This document shows positions 11,848 to 24,800 of a DNA stretch of 64,000 nucleotides, piece after piece (position 1 is the first letter of the stretch; each line of letters begins with the position of its first letter). Source of the DNA: Polytrichum commune. Lineage: Eukaryota; Streptophyta; Polytrichopsida; Polytrichales; Polytrichaceae. Position numbers and translations under genes: made by a program. Below the pieces are notes generated by a model. It saw nothing but the letters and a program-made list of their open reading frames with translations, did no database searches and was not told where the DNA came from. The DNA is taken from NCBI GenBank assembly GCA_950295325.1, contig OX485808.1:870501-934500 (forward strand), written 5' to 3'.

Positions 11848-14800
11848 ATGGGCGACTGGAGCTTCGCGGGCGGCATGCGGGCGCACCCCGAGCTGCGTGT
11901 CCGCTACGAGATTCTGGAGCGTCTCGGAGAAGGCACATACGGGGAGGTGTACAAGGGCAAACGCAAGGTGGACGGCCTGGTGGTGGCGTTGAAGGAGACA
12001 CGGGACACGCAGAGTGGCAGCCGTGAAGCGGAGGCACTGCTAGTCCTCGCCGGCCAGCCGCATGTGGTGAAACTCATCGAGTTTTTCTTCGTCGAGGGAT
12101 CGAGTTTGATTCTGGTGCTGGAGTTTCTCCCCTCAGACTTGTACCAGATCATTCAGGCGAGTGACCGACGGATTCGTGAGGCTGAAGTTAAAGGATGGAT
12201 AGTGCAATTGTTGCGGGGAGTGGCATCCTGCCATCAGGCGGGAATACTCCATCGCGATTTGAAACCCTCGAACCTCTTGGTGGCCGCGGACGGCACTCTC
12301 AAGGTGGCGGACTTCGGTCAGGCGAGAATTGTTGCTGCATCGAACACCGGGACAGCAGGTTTGTGCCGAAATTGGAGAGTTTCATGTAATTTTTGGGAAT
12401 ACATGTTTGACCTCCTGCTCTGGCATGGAAGTGAAGGAGAAGATTTTTTTTTAGCATACAATCATGTTGGAACATAATTTCGCTTCGTTGATGTGCAGCC
12501 ACATTCTAGAGAATGTGACCCTTGCATCAGTTTATTTCTATAGTGACTTCTGCAAGTGATTGTTACAATAGAGATAAATGAAAGTTTTAGACTTTCATGT
12601 AGTTTTTAAGAAATCATGTTCGCCTTCTACTTGTGGCATAGGAGCGAAGGAGAAGATGCTTTGGTTGCGTTGATGTATTGTCAGAGGATTCCAGAGAATG
12701 TGACCCTTGCATTAATTTATCGCTACAGTGAAACTTTTTGCAAGTCATCGTTACAATAGGGATAAATGAAAACCTAAGAGTTTCATGTAGTTATGTAGAA
12801 TAATTTGTATGACTCCTACTTCTGGCATAGAAGTGAAGGAGAGGATAATTTTGTTGCATATGATTGTGCTTAACATATTTTCGCTTTGTTGATGTGCGGC
12901 CACATTCCAGAGAATGTGACCCTTGCATCAGTTTATCTCTACAGTGCCTTCTGCAAGTGTTTGTTACAATAGGGATAATTGAAAATTTGAGAGTTTCCTG
13001 TAGTTTTGTAGGATAAATGTTCTACTTCCACTCCTGGCATAGAAGTGAAGGAGAAGACTTTTTTGTTGCAGAGGATCATGATCAACATTTCTTCACTCCG
13101 CTGATGTACAGCCACAGTCCAGATTATCTGATGCTTATCATAATTTTTCATGGGGAAGCGTTGCAAGCTCTTTGCTTGCAATCCTCAGGCTGTATGTTTG
13201 TTTATTAAAATAGAAACCATCTTGTTGAACCCTTTGTTCAACTTTTACTTCTTAAGGAGAAGCCTCTTTTGTTGCATAGTTTCACGTAAAACATATTATT
13301 GCTTTGCTGATGGATGGCCACATTCCAGAAAATGTGACCCTTGCATCAATTTGTCTCTAAACCTTCGGCAAGTGATTGTTACAATAGGGATGAATGAAAA
13401 TTTGAGAGTTTTATGGAGTTTTAAAAACAAATGTTCAACTTCTATTTGTGGCATAGAAGTGAAGGAGAAAACTATTCTGCTGCCTAGGATCATGTTGAAC
13501 ATACTTTAGCTTTACTGATGTGTGACCACATTCCAGAAAATGTGACTCTCGATGCAATTTTTCTGTCTAACGGCTTTGGCCCTGTGATTGTTAGGATAGG
13601 GTTTGCACCTCTTGATGCCTCATCCGATGTTACCTTGAAATGTTAGTCTCCATTATTAGGTTACAGCATCAAATTGCCAGATTGTTCAGGGTTGAGTTGA
13701 CAGCTGACAGGTATCGACATGTTTGCAGGTATGCACATCACCTCCTTGCAAGAAAATGAGGTGAAGGCAGGCCTCAATCTCGAGAAAGAATCTGTGGATG
13801 CTTGGATTGAAGGTACACTCACAATGAAAAATGGCATGGAACTCCCTGCAAGAGAAAGGAAGGGTGAAGCAAGGGATGTTATGATTGACAGGGAAGAAGG
13901 TATTACCACTCAATTGATCACTATGTGCTGCTGCTTAAGTTTGGAGCTTATCAGTCATCCCTGATTCAGAATCTTGATGTTGGAGTTTTGATTAAGACTA
14001 TTTTCCTGAACACCTGCTATCGCAATGTTTTTGCATGCAATTCTCAAGCTGTATGGTTATGATTAGTTTACCTAGAGCAAAAGCTGCCACACAAGGAAGA
14101 GAAACCATCTTGTTGGGAGCCTGTTATGAGTTTTAGGGTTCCAAGGACTTTTGTTGATTTTCTTCTCAAGTAAAACAAGATTGCCCTAATGAAAGTGTAC
14201 CAAAGATCTAAGATTGGTCATTGATGACAGTTGATAAAGAAGCTGTGGAGAAGGCTGAGGAGAATGGGTATGGCCAGTGTTATTGTGAAGAAGGTGATGA
14301 CACTGGAAGGTCGGATGAAAGAAACAGCAGTGGAAACATGCTAGGGTGCAGAAGCTTGAATTGCAGTATGATAAAAAGAGACGGATTAATTGTGGCAAGG
14401 AGTAACCATTTTGTAGAGATGGAAAAGAAGATGGAAGCAGTTACTAAAGATGAAGAGTTGGGACGAAGAGAGTGGGTCTTGGCCGAAAAGAATATGGTTG
14501 GTCCTCCTCAAGAGAAGGACAGTGATTTTTTCTATAAGCTTCGAAGTTTTCTCAAAAGGCGTGGTAGAAAACCTCACAAGCAGAACAGGGTATATGTCTT
14601 TGCCTTTCTTGCCATCCTTGTGCAAATTACTTTGATGGTCTTGTCATGGGAAACCTCATTTGTGATGAAGGTTTTGCTGTGTGTAGCTGGAAAGTGGGAA
14701 GGCTCCAGTTTGCACAATTGCAGCATTGTTGTCTGGACTTTGCCACAGTACATAGAGGTATTCTGGCTATGATTCTTCATAATTACTGACATTTCAACTC

Positions 14801-16832
14801 GGGTTGGCAGTGGGGGAAGGAAAAGGGCAGCGTTGAGACAAGTCAAGTGATCCTAGAGGAAGATGGAGGCCGGCCAGATCAATATAGGCATGAATATACT
14901 ACAACAGTCCTCCATCAGTCGCTCCATGATAATCTTTCTGTACCAGGACCTATTTCAGATTCTTTGATGAGAGGAAATCTTGAGATGTGGACTGACAATA
15001 TATCTATTAAGGAATCGGATGCAATGAAATCAAATGTGGATTATTTGGAGGATATGGGGTTGCGACCTTTGATAGGTAATGAAAGCACGGAGGAAGAAAT
15101 ACTTTTGAGAGCTATTGACAGGCGTGAAACATGTACAGTAGAGAAGAGCTCAAAGCGTTCCACCTTTGATTTGAAGGAGAGTGTGCACGCCTATACTTAT
15201 GAACCAGTTGTTGAGAACCCTTTTGATGGAACATACATTTCTCAGACCTTTGGAGACTCTGGGCGCATGATTATGAATAGTAGCACTCATGGTCATGTGG
15301 GTCGAGATGATCTGGGAAGCGAATCCAAGCGTAGGAAGGCATATGAGCTCGAGAAGGGGATAGAGGAAACAATGTCAACTGAACTTGGAGGTGCAAAATG
15401 TGAAGCTTGGGGAGATGGATCTAAGGAAAATCTGTACCCAGCAAACCAGGGTGTTCCTGCAGACATGGAAACAGACACAGGTCTAACAGAACTTGAGGCA
15501 GTGCGCATGAGAATTTTGTATGGGAAACACCGGAGAACAGATTCCCAAAAAGGAGAAGCACCTTCATTGCACAGTGGTGATTCCATAAATTCTACTGGAC
15601 ATTGTGAATTGCCTGTGGAGCCTCCAACTTTAAATCCCAATGTCTCACCTCCTACAGATAGCTATCTTGCAAAGAGTGAGGGTGTAAAGGTGGATGGTGA
15701 GGAAACTGAAAATGCTGTGTGTGTTCTAGGATTGGAGAGAATTCATAATGGTATTGAAGGCTACATCAGAGAGGTTGAATGTGCACAAGAGGGTTCTGGA
15801 GCCTGTGGTCCTGAAAACGATGCCTGGAAGGATACAGCAAGGTTTTGGGATGGCAATCGACAGAAGTGGGAACCATTGAATGAGGCCAGTGATGAAGACC
15901 GGGCAACTGAGGATCAGGACAATGCAAAGTGGTACGTTGGTGGATGTGGCCAGCAGATGGGTGTAAATGGTGGTTTTTATAATGACAGTTCTTATGTGGA
16001 GGATCGGATCCCAGCATATTATATGTATGGTTCGGCTGGAATTGAGGATAGTGACCAAGAGGATGATAATCCTTCGGGTCAGACTCGGTGGTTTAGACCT
16101 CCTGATGTCCGTGATTCATATGTAAAGGGTAAACTGGAAGTACATGAAGAGGGTTCCCAGAGTGAAAATGCAATTGGGTATTTTGGAGAAGATATTGAGC
16201 AATCTAGCCATGAAAGGCTACAGGAAATTGAGGTGCACAGCCAACAAGAAGAGACAGAATCTACATGTTCAGGTGAAAGTGGGAACAAAGGCTCTGAACT
16301 GAGCCCCTGTGTAGGAACACGATGGTACAAGGGTCCGGAATTACTCTATGGTGCAACTAAATATGGAAAAGGGCTGGACATGTGGGCAGTAGGTTGCGTA
16401 TTTGCTGAGCTTCTAAATGGGAAGCCTCTGTTTCCAGGAATCACAGATATTGACCAATTGAGCAGAATTGTGCGGGTATTAGGAGCAGCCAAAGAGAGTA
16501 ATTGGCCTGGTGTTTCTCTCTTACCCGATTTTGACAAGATTTCGTTCTCAGACGAACGGCCCCTCCTCTCTTTCCAAAGTCTCATCCCGCAGGCTTCGTC
16601 ATCTGCAATCAAATTCCTTGAGAAGCTTCTTGTGTATGACCCAGAACGGAGGTTGAGTGCAGAGGCTGCATTGCGGGATATCTATTTTGTGGAGGATCCG
16701 CTACCTGCTCAACCTCAGGATTTGAAGGTTCCAAGCTTTAGGAGAGACAGCAGTGCTTCAGAGGAGTGGGGGGAGTGGCGTGACCCAGGTTCCCCTTTCT
16801 CGGACTTTGAGATACTGGATTCAGCTCCTTAG
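11848..16832 (+). CDS. CDKF: CDKF-type CDK-activating kinase with giant activation-segment insertion
   Basis: The model has four coding exons: 11848-12358, 13729-13899, 14231-14589 and 14811-16832. All introns are GT-AG with phases 1, 1 and 0, and the total is 1020 residues. The ATG is in an excellent context (GCCATGG). The N-lobe shows GEGTYG (28-33), catalytic Lys49 in VALK, HRDLKPSN (135-142) and DFG (155-157). The C-lobe resumes at GTRWYKGPELLYG (849-861) and continues with DMWAVGCVFAELL and FPGITDIDQLSRI, closely resembling plant CDKF;1. In Arabidopsis CDKF;1 phosphorylates CDKD kinases and thereby controls CDK and RNA polymerase II CTD activity; the same role is inferred here. Plant CDKF proteins have an insertion of roughly a hundred residues at this site (from memory); here about 690 residues lie between DFG and GTRW. 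They are acidic and polar, with a basic KRRGRKPHKQNR patch (about 336-347). APE is GPE. Exon 2 and 3 borders rest on phase matching and are less certain than exons 1 and 4. Confidence 0.88.
12370..13560 (+). repeat. ~205-bp tandem repeat filling CDKF intron 1
   Basis: Intron 1 (12359-13728) consists mostly of about six degenerate tandem units. The block CATTCCAGAGAATGTGACCC or a close variant recurs near 12504, 12699, 12904, 13321 and 13530, with a decayed version near 13114. Each unit also repeats GAGAGTTTCATGTAG, GGCATAGAAGTGAAGGAGAA and TGTTACAATAGGGATAAATG. The array begins about 11 bp after the donor site. Part of unit 5 (about 13160-13230) recurs in intron 2 near 14020-14115. Confidence 0.88.
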
Positions 16833-17999
16833 GATAACCTTCCTATATGGTGCAACTCTTGTTTCATTGTAAAATCTAACTACTTTATGTATCAGCTGCC
16901 CTGTGCAGTCGGTGTGCAGTAATGCTGGAAACTTCCAGAGGAGACATTTTTGTTACAGGTTAACATTGCATCTTAGGTGGAGGTACGCGAGTCTTACACC
17001 TCTGAAGATCATGGTACTATAGTTGTATATAGGTATACGTGGTCATGGGATTATCCTCTACCGTGACATGTTGCGTCACTGTTTTTGACTTCTCTGATCT
17101 CCATGTGCTTTCAAGAGTGCACCATCAAGAAGCAGCATCGGTGTTGTGATATGTGTGAGGGGCATGAGGTATTTATAGGGAGCACATCTTAGAAACGGGT
17201 TGAGAGGTGTATAGGAAGCTAGAGCTGTTTGTAGTATTGGAAGTAGAGACCCATTCTCTTGGAAGATTTACATGGGAGCAATGAGCATACAGACATGATA
17301 TTATATGCACTTGTATTATCAGCTCCTTCCTCTTCACAAATCAGGGAAAAGGAAAGAGCTCCTTCACGTCCCTTCATTGGTTATATTATATTTCTTTCGA
17401 ATTCTTTTGTATCTTTAGGTGCATGCTCTTATATGACCTGTCATGCTCCTAGCAGCATTGATGGAAGCAATTTTTTACATTGGGATTATGAAGAGTTTCT
17501 TCAGTGTAATTGAGGAATATTTGTAGTGGACACATGGAACATATGACAGAGTTAGTATTAACTGAGCCTAAAAGTGATATGGAGAGTGGGAATTATCATA
17601 TACGAGTGTACCTCTGATCCATCTAACATAAATAATTGATCCTCTCTAGGATTGTTGCTAATTCATCTCAAGGTGACCTTGAGTACTCTAATTTATGGTC
17701 TTTAAAGCTAATTCCGGTGTCAAATAGATTAAAATTAGTAACCTCCAAGCTGCATACTATCCTAGGGCTTTTGTGTTGGATGAATGAGACGTATGCTTGT
17801 ATGTGATAATTCCCTCTCCAAGCAACACTTCCAGTTATTTTTGCATTTTTAGCCAAGCTGAATAGCTTGGAACAGTATTTAAATTGTTGCATAGATTTGC
17901 GAAATTATGGAGAGTCTACAGAGAGAATAAAACCAAAAAAATAATAAATTCATATGCAAACTACAGAATTGCCCAAAGTTGTCTCAAGAATTGAGCCTT
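16833..17999. other. CDKF 3' region and intergenic DNA
   Basis: This region follows the CDKF stop codon and probably includes its 3' untranslated region. No clear AATAAA signal stands out, and no further gene or repeat is recognisable. Open frames are short and unconvincing. Confidence 0.4.
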
Positions 18000-20000
18000 T
18001 TACTATCCACTATGGGGCTCCCTTGGATTAGCATCCAATGCTGCTCAAACTTGGCTGAATGAAATTTATTTTGAAGACTAAATGAAAGAGGCTAATTGGA
18101 TTGAAAGTACATTAGGATGGTCTCAAACTGGCTAATTCTCTAGAGTGGAGTGTGAGAGCCTCTGTGAGATAGAGGCTAATGTCAACTTGATCTTCCAAAT
18201 GAAGACTTGAGGCTCCCCACAAGTACATTCTCTAGTAGTGATGGAAACTTATCACTAATGGGGTTATACATGGGACATTCCAATACGAAATGTGCTTCAT
18301 TTTCAATTATATTGTAGGAGCAAATGTGGCATAGTCTAGTATCTCTAGAGATAGTGATAGTTGACCCTTGTCAAGTTTCAATGGCAAGTCTATGGTTTGA
18401 GGTGCAATAGGTAGCAGCGATCTTGCATTGTGGTGGTGTCAATGGTTGCTTCAAGTACAATTCACATTCGTATTTGAGAAAATTCTTGAGGTGGAGGTAA
18501 TCTAGTTTCTTCCTTGAGAGGTAGAAAGAGTTCCACTATCTAGCAAGAAAAGCATCCTTGATGTCATCACTTGTTATTTATGATGTGGTTGGGTTGTTAT
18601 AGGTTTCCAAATGAGATAGACCCCATGATGCCTTCCACATGGATGTCCATTTGTGCCAGGTGTTAGGAACGTGAGGTTGCTTTATTAACCAACCAAGAGG
18701 GGGAAAGGTGGACAAACCGTTGTTGAAAGCCTATAGTGAGCTTCAGAGCGTGTAATTTTATAGGAAGTTCTCCAAATTCAGCTAGCAAAATATGATAGGT
18801 TGTTGAAGAACACACTTTGACATGAGACATCATATGCATCTTCATATGCCCTACTCGAAAACCTTCCAATGAGTTTTTCAAGTCGCCTCTTCAAATTTCA
18901 GTGCCATATGTGAAAGTTGGAAGCATCAAAGCCTTGAATAGATGGGATTTGAATTCCCAACATGTGACTCCAACAATTGTTTCTTTCCTTAAAGTACCCA
19001 TCAAGGCTTTCAAACTTCAACTATTGATTCTTCGCCTTTTACTAGATGGCTCAAAGTAGCCATGTGAATAGAAATTAATCTCAAGGTATTTATATTCATG
19101 GGTTATCTCAATTTGGTCTTTGTCTAGGAGGTAAAATGCCTCATGGTTTAATTTCTTTTTATTGTGGGCAATTATCATGAATTTAGTCTTCGGTAAATTG
19201 GCTTCAAGGCTAGACGAAGTTCAAAACTCATAGCTATTTCAATAATCTTTGTAGGCTTGCTCATGTAGGATTATAGGGTTTAGATAGTATAACAACATTG
19301 TGAGCACAAAGAAGAATGGCAACCACTGCATTAAATACACACGAACAATCCCCATCTATCTCATCCAAATATGTTTCAAGTTCATCAATGTACAAGCTGA
19401 ATAGGTTGGGGGGACGGGCCATCCTTGTTTAACACCAATGTCGGACATTTCTTCACCATGTGTGTTGCCATTTATTTGAACTTTTGTGAAGACTGTGGTG
19501 TACATGGCTTTTATAGCTTGTTGTAAATAAGGCGGTACATCTAATTGTTGGAGACATGCCCAAAGCTTGTCACACATGATTGTGTCAAAGGATTTTTTGA
19601 AATTAGCAAAACAATAATAGAGACATTGACCTACAAGTACTTCTTGTTCGATTAAAGTGCATAATGTAAGGATGTGGTCCAAAGAAGATCTACCCTCCTA
19701 AAACATGATTATCCCATCAACTAATTAATTTTTTTAAAACAAAGCCGTAAAGCTTGCCAATAATTGTTCCTAGCATTATGGTCTTATACTTTCCAACCAA
19801 GTGTCTTCACCAAATTTGAAGATCATTTGAATGATGTTGATAGTCCAAGAAACCCTTCTTAGCCACCAAATTAAATAGCTTTGTGATTGGTTCACATAGA
19901 TCATTTGCAACCCATGGATATCACCGGCCTTGTGATTTCCTAGTCTTTCATACGGGCCCATATCCCCCCTTCGTAAAAACATCAAGAACATGAATGTTCA
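18000..20000 (-). pseudogene. Decayed 5'-truncated LINE (non-LTR retrotransposon)
   Basis: Minus-strand translation in shifting frames gives a plant LINE reverse transcriptase. In order of transcription: WTINIIQMIFKFGEDTW (about 19.83 kb), then CFANFKKSFDTIMCDKLW and SDIGVKQGWPVPPT (19.43-19.62 kb). The catalytic box follows (about 19.30 kb), then HMMSHVKVCSSTTYHILLAE (18.78-18.85 kb) and a C-terminal zinc-knuckle-like segment CHICSYNIIENEAHFVLEC (about 18.26-18.32 kb). The catalytic tetrapeptide, usually YADD, reads CAHN here, so both metal-binding aspartates are lost. Multiple stops and frame changes are present. No endonuclease domain was found upstream, consistent with 5' truncation. The poly-A end and target duplication are not visible. 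Confidence 0.9.
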
Positions 20001-20126
20001 AAACAAAATGATCATTGCTTCTTTATCCCAAGGTATTTAGTTTTGTGCAATAATGTAATTCTTCTTGTGGGTTTAGCCAAATGAATCATACAAGTTGTTG
20101 AGATGTTTATTTTTTGCAATAGCTTA

Positions 20127-20513
20127 TCATTTTGTTTTGCAATCACATCCGTTGTATTGGCCATCCTCCCATCTTGGGCCAATCCAACATGAGAGTTTGG
20201 TGCATGATGTGAAAATAGTACAAAGACGTCTACAAGCAAGTCTATTGGATTTGTTTGGAGCTATGGTTTTTGTTATATGAACTTTATGACGGGACACCGG
20301 CGTCTCGAATAAATCAAAGCCTTCTTGGTGATTGGTTTTGTGGCTGTAAGTGATCAAAAATAAAAACCAACGTCGATCATCAGAGTATGTACAAAACGTC
20401 AAGATAATCTCAACCACTTTGATCGCCTGTGACTTCTCATTTTTTACATTGACATGGGTTTTAGGGTTTAACCTGTGTATTATGGGATACCAACAGCCTG
20501 CCGTAAGGTTCAT
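20127..20513 (-). other. Uncharacterised open frame upstream of LINE relic
   Basis: A 128-codon minus-strand frame with normal residue composition, not obviously part of the LINE and not recognised. It contains YSHKTNHQEGFDLFET and CRRLCTIFTSCTKLSCW. There is no clear intron or upstream context. It may be a transposon-derived or degraded gene fragment, or chance. Confidence 0.25.
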
Positions 20514-21049
20514 ATGTGCATTTGGTGCAGCTAACTTAGTATAGCCACAAAGAGTCTAATTAGTTGTTAGTCTAATGGGGCATTTGTATGGTCATTGGTA
20601 CATTTATTGGCTATGCAAAGACCATTACACTTCATACAACCTCAAGAGTGAGTTTGCCATCAAAAGAGAAACAATAGATATTGCGGATACCACATCAATT
20701 CACATTTTGTGTGTTCCCTAACAAATTTCCCAATGTACAATGAAGTTCTCAAAATGTGTTGCTGTTAGAAAACGTAATCGATATTATCCACATTTACATC
20801 GATTTGTTAAGTGATTTATGAAAATGTTGTTGGTCATTGTACTTCAACTGGGACCTTGGAATCATGACAATATCTCAACAACCATCATGAAAACCAATCT
20901 TGCAAATGGCTAAAGGAACCTCCAGACACAGACTGAACTCTATTCTGATGAATTATTTCTGAACAATATCGAATTAATTTGTTGACAATAATTCAAGTGC
21001 ATGATTAAACCATAATTTCCTCCCTTAATGCGTTTGGTTCGTATCAGTA
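20514..21049. other. Intergenic DNA
   Basis: AT-rich sequence between the LINE relic and the MITE. No gene, RNA or repeat was recognised. Confidence 0.4.
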
Positions 21050-21364
21050 CACTACAAAGGATATTTAGTGTTTGACACACTAAATATCAACAACCCTATG
21101 AAAGTAAGTAACATTAAACTCAAACACCAAATATCAACTATGGTAATATGTGGAAGTTACAAGTTTGAATTTAGTGTTAGTAAGAATATGAATATAAAAA
21201 TAAAAAATAAAAAATAAAAAAATGATAAAAGGTGAATTCCATCATATATTCTAGCATATCTTCTAACACTGATTGTCAAAAAATTGAAAATTAGTGTTGA
21301 GCAGGGTAGGGTGGTAACAACATTAAATATAATCAAACACTAAATATCCTATTTAGTGTAGTTG
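21050..21364 (-). mobile_element. CACTA-like MITE, complete copy
   Basis: This ~315-bp non-coding element has terminal inverted repeats. The left end reads CACTACAAAGGATATTTAGT and the right end, reversed, reads CTACACTAAATAGGATATTT followed by AGTGTTTGA. The interior matches 56724-57050 (opposite orientation) and a truncated copy at 36513-36619, for example GTTGTTACCACCCTACC in the other orientation. The CACTA start suggests the CACTA superfamily, but no clean 3-bp target duplication was found, so the class is tentative. Confidence 0.8.
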
Positions 21365-21891
21365 AAATTAAACAGATTGCATTGGTTGAGCGAGCTAAAG
21401 GCTCCACTGGCAGATATACAAACATTCAAAACCCGTGCCTTGAATGGCACTTCCCATGCAGAATAAACTCTACCTTGAGAAGCACAAAACTGGAGCTCAA
21501 AGGCCTCCTCAGTTCCCTGGTGATGTAAAACAATCTTTCACAAACTCTTAAGCAGAGATATGGAGAGATTTTAGAGATATATTGCAAGGCTCAACAAAGC
21601 CCAACTTGAATGTATGAATTATGACTCAGGTAACACTTCATAGAACACGCAAATGGGTATGGAAATTTACATTTTCTCAGTCAGAGGTGTCCTCCGATAG
21701 GTTGTAAATACAAAAGAGCCGAACTGCTCGTTGTCATCATTATCATCTTGGCCTGTGCACCCAAATTCTGTTTTGGAGGTTGCGCCACATGAACTCCTCC
21801 GAACCGAGTCACTCACCTTTTCCTTTCGGGAAAGTGACAACAGTGGGTCCCTCCTTACAAATAATGCAAATAACCTACAATGGTAGACAAA
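21365..21891. other. ALDH2B 3' flank
   Basis: This is the sequence downstream of the ALDH stop codon in the gene's own direction. It probably contains the 3' untranslated region. No other feature was recognised. Confidence 0.4.
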
Positions 21892-24800
21892 CTACAACCA
21901 TGCAGGGCTGTGTAGAGGGGTGACAACAGCCTTCACTTGGGTGTAATTCTCCAATGCGTAGCTGCCCTTCTCACGTCCAATCCCACTTTGCTTGTACCCG
22001 CCGAAGGGGACTGTGGCATCAAAGAGGTCGTAGGTGTTCACCCAAATGGTTCCCACACGCAAGGCCCGTGTGAGGGTGTTTACTGTGTTGAGGTTGTTGC
22101 TGAAGATCCCGGCAGCCAAACCGTAGGGAGAGTTGTTGGCTCGCTCGATAACCTGTGCACACACAGAAACAATGTGTAAGCTCACACATTGACACATTCT
22201 AGGTTTCTACCGATTGTCCCTGCTACTCCAAACTGGAAAAAGATATTGATTACTTACTTCTCGCAGAGTTTTGAACTTGGAGATGGACTGAACGGGTCCA
22301 AAGATCTCATCTTGGAAAATCTGCATGTCGTCCTTCACATCGCTGAAAATTGTGGGCTTGATGTAGTAGCCCTTGCCACCCAAACGAGCTCCGCCTGCAT
22401 ACCAGAGCGATCAAATAGTTAGGGGAAGTGTCTGTATTGTTCAAGAAAACAAGTTGCGGATTAGAGTTGGGTGATTTGTGATGAACTTCCACCTGTGAGG
22501 AGGTTTGCACCCTCAGCCTGGCCGCTCTGAATGTAACCCAGAATTTTGTTGAACTGGTCCTTGTCGACTTGAGGCCCCTGCTCAATACCATCCCGGAATG
22601 GGTCACCAACCACTCTCCTCAGTGCACGAGCCTTTGATTTCTCCACAAATTCATCGTAGACCTTCTCATGGACAAATGTGCGGGATCCCGCACAGCAGCA
22701 CTGGCCCTGGTTGAAAAAGAGAGCAAAGTGTGCGAGCTCCACTGCAGCGTCGACATCTGCATCCTCGCAAACAATCATGGGGGACTTCCCTCCCAGCTCC
22801 AAGGTCACCGGTTTCAAGTTGCTTCGCGCTGCTGCAGCCATCACCAGCTTACCCACCTCGGTAGAACCTGGAAGCTACAATTCTCAGTCCAGAGACAATT
22901 GCTCAGACAACTAAGACTATTGGTTTCAATGGAAGACGGAAAAACACTGTGGACCCCCCATGGAGAGAAAACTTCCTTGGATACTAAACTTAGATTATAT
23001 GTCTGGGGATCCTTAACAGTGACTGCTTTTCGTGTTATGCAACATACTAGTACAAGAAAAGCAGAAATACGAGTATTGACAGGATTAGAAGGTTCCATTT
23101 CCTGGTAGTACTGCTATCGATTTGTACCCTAATCCAGGAATGCTCCAGACCTTATGCGTTGAAATGCTGAGTTGGTGATCGATTCAAGTTCTGGGATTCT
23201 CAAAAGCGACGTACATGTCTTGTTCGGCTCATGCACTGTGCAAGTAAAAAGATTGCTGAAGTTGGTTGGAAGAAAGGACTGCACCTGTGAATGCGATCTT
23301 GTCGACGTCCATGTGCTCCGCAATGGCAGCTCCGGCAGTGGGACCAAACCCACTGATGATGTTGAGGACACCAGGGGGGATGCCGGCCTCCAAAGCCAGC
23401 TTCCCAGCCAAAAGGGCGGACAGAGGGGTCTGCTCCGCAGTCTTCAACACAACGCAGTTGCCGGCAGCCAAAGCTGGTGCTACCTTCCAGGAGTACATGA
23501 CAAGAGGGAAATTCCAGGGGATGATTTGCCCAACCACACCGATGGGCTCATGGAGCGTCTGCGCGGCAAAACTCCCATCCATCGCCATTGTTTGTCCTAC
23601 AATCTTGTCGGCCCAGCCAGCGTAGTACCGGAAATGTCTGCTCATGAGGGGCAGCTCAGCATAGCGCGCTTGCTCATAGGGCTTGCCAGAGTCCATCGTC
23701 TCCAGCGCTGCCAGCTCGTCAGAATTCTGCTCCAGTAAATCGGCATATCTGTGGCCCAACCCAACAATCGCAACCACATTGAACTGGATGAGACGAGAGA
23801 CATTAATCACCAGAAACAACCTGAAACTCCGTGGGCAATATAGCTAATCGCTGCATCTGTAATGCCAATGCTATTAACCAGTCTCACGATAAAGCAACCG
23901 GAAGTTACAGCAATCAAAAGCACAGGCAGTCCACTTTGCTTGCTGTTTCCAATGCTGACTGAAATCTCATCACCAGAATCCGTTGACTATACCTAGATAG
24001 ATTCGCAGAATGGAATTGCTTTGATTAAATGATTTGAGGAAATCACCTCGATCCCCCAGAGTTTCTACCAATATCTTGTACATGACTATTCACCATAACT
24101 ATTCTACACTCACAGATTGAAATGTTTCACAGCATGGTTAGGCTCGGCCATAGAATCGTCATATATAGATTCAGCGACCTTTCCTACCATCGACTCGTTC
24201 ACAACGCAATGCTGCCGGTTCTTCACCATAATGCTGGATTGGTGCTAGAAGGGAGACTATGGAGGAAGAGGACTAAGGCAATCCTCAAGAAGAATTTCGT
24301 CTAGTTGGACTCTAAGCATCTGACAAATCAAAAGTGTAGTACAATCCCTCTCTGGAAGCCTCGCATTCGACATCCCGTAACCTCTTAAGCATGGTTTTTC
24401 ACAGTAATTGACAATTATCCACCCGTGCTGGATTAAAGCAACAAGGGAAACTATAAGGCAGGCATTTCGCTAAATAAGAAATCGACAGTTGGTACCGTAA
24501 AGCTGAATTGAAGCTATGGAGGAGGGGATTCTTGCATTTGAGGAAAAAACTCGCATAAATTGACACCTCGGATCCAACAAACTTACCAAACATGGAAAGT
24601 TTTGCATGCAAAACAACCAACTCCCGACCAAATCTCCGGTTGAATTAATTGATAACTTCATTATTTGAAACTTTTGTCACTAATATAGTTAGCTCGATTT
24701 GATATGAACACTATAGCAGGGCACCCCCAATATATTACAAAATAGAGAAATTAGCATAGTGTGCAGGACATTACATTCCAGAATTGACATAGGCTTAAAC

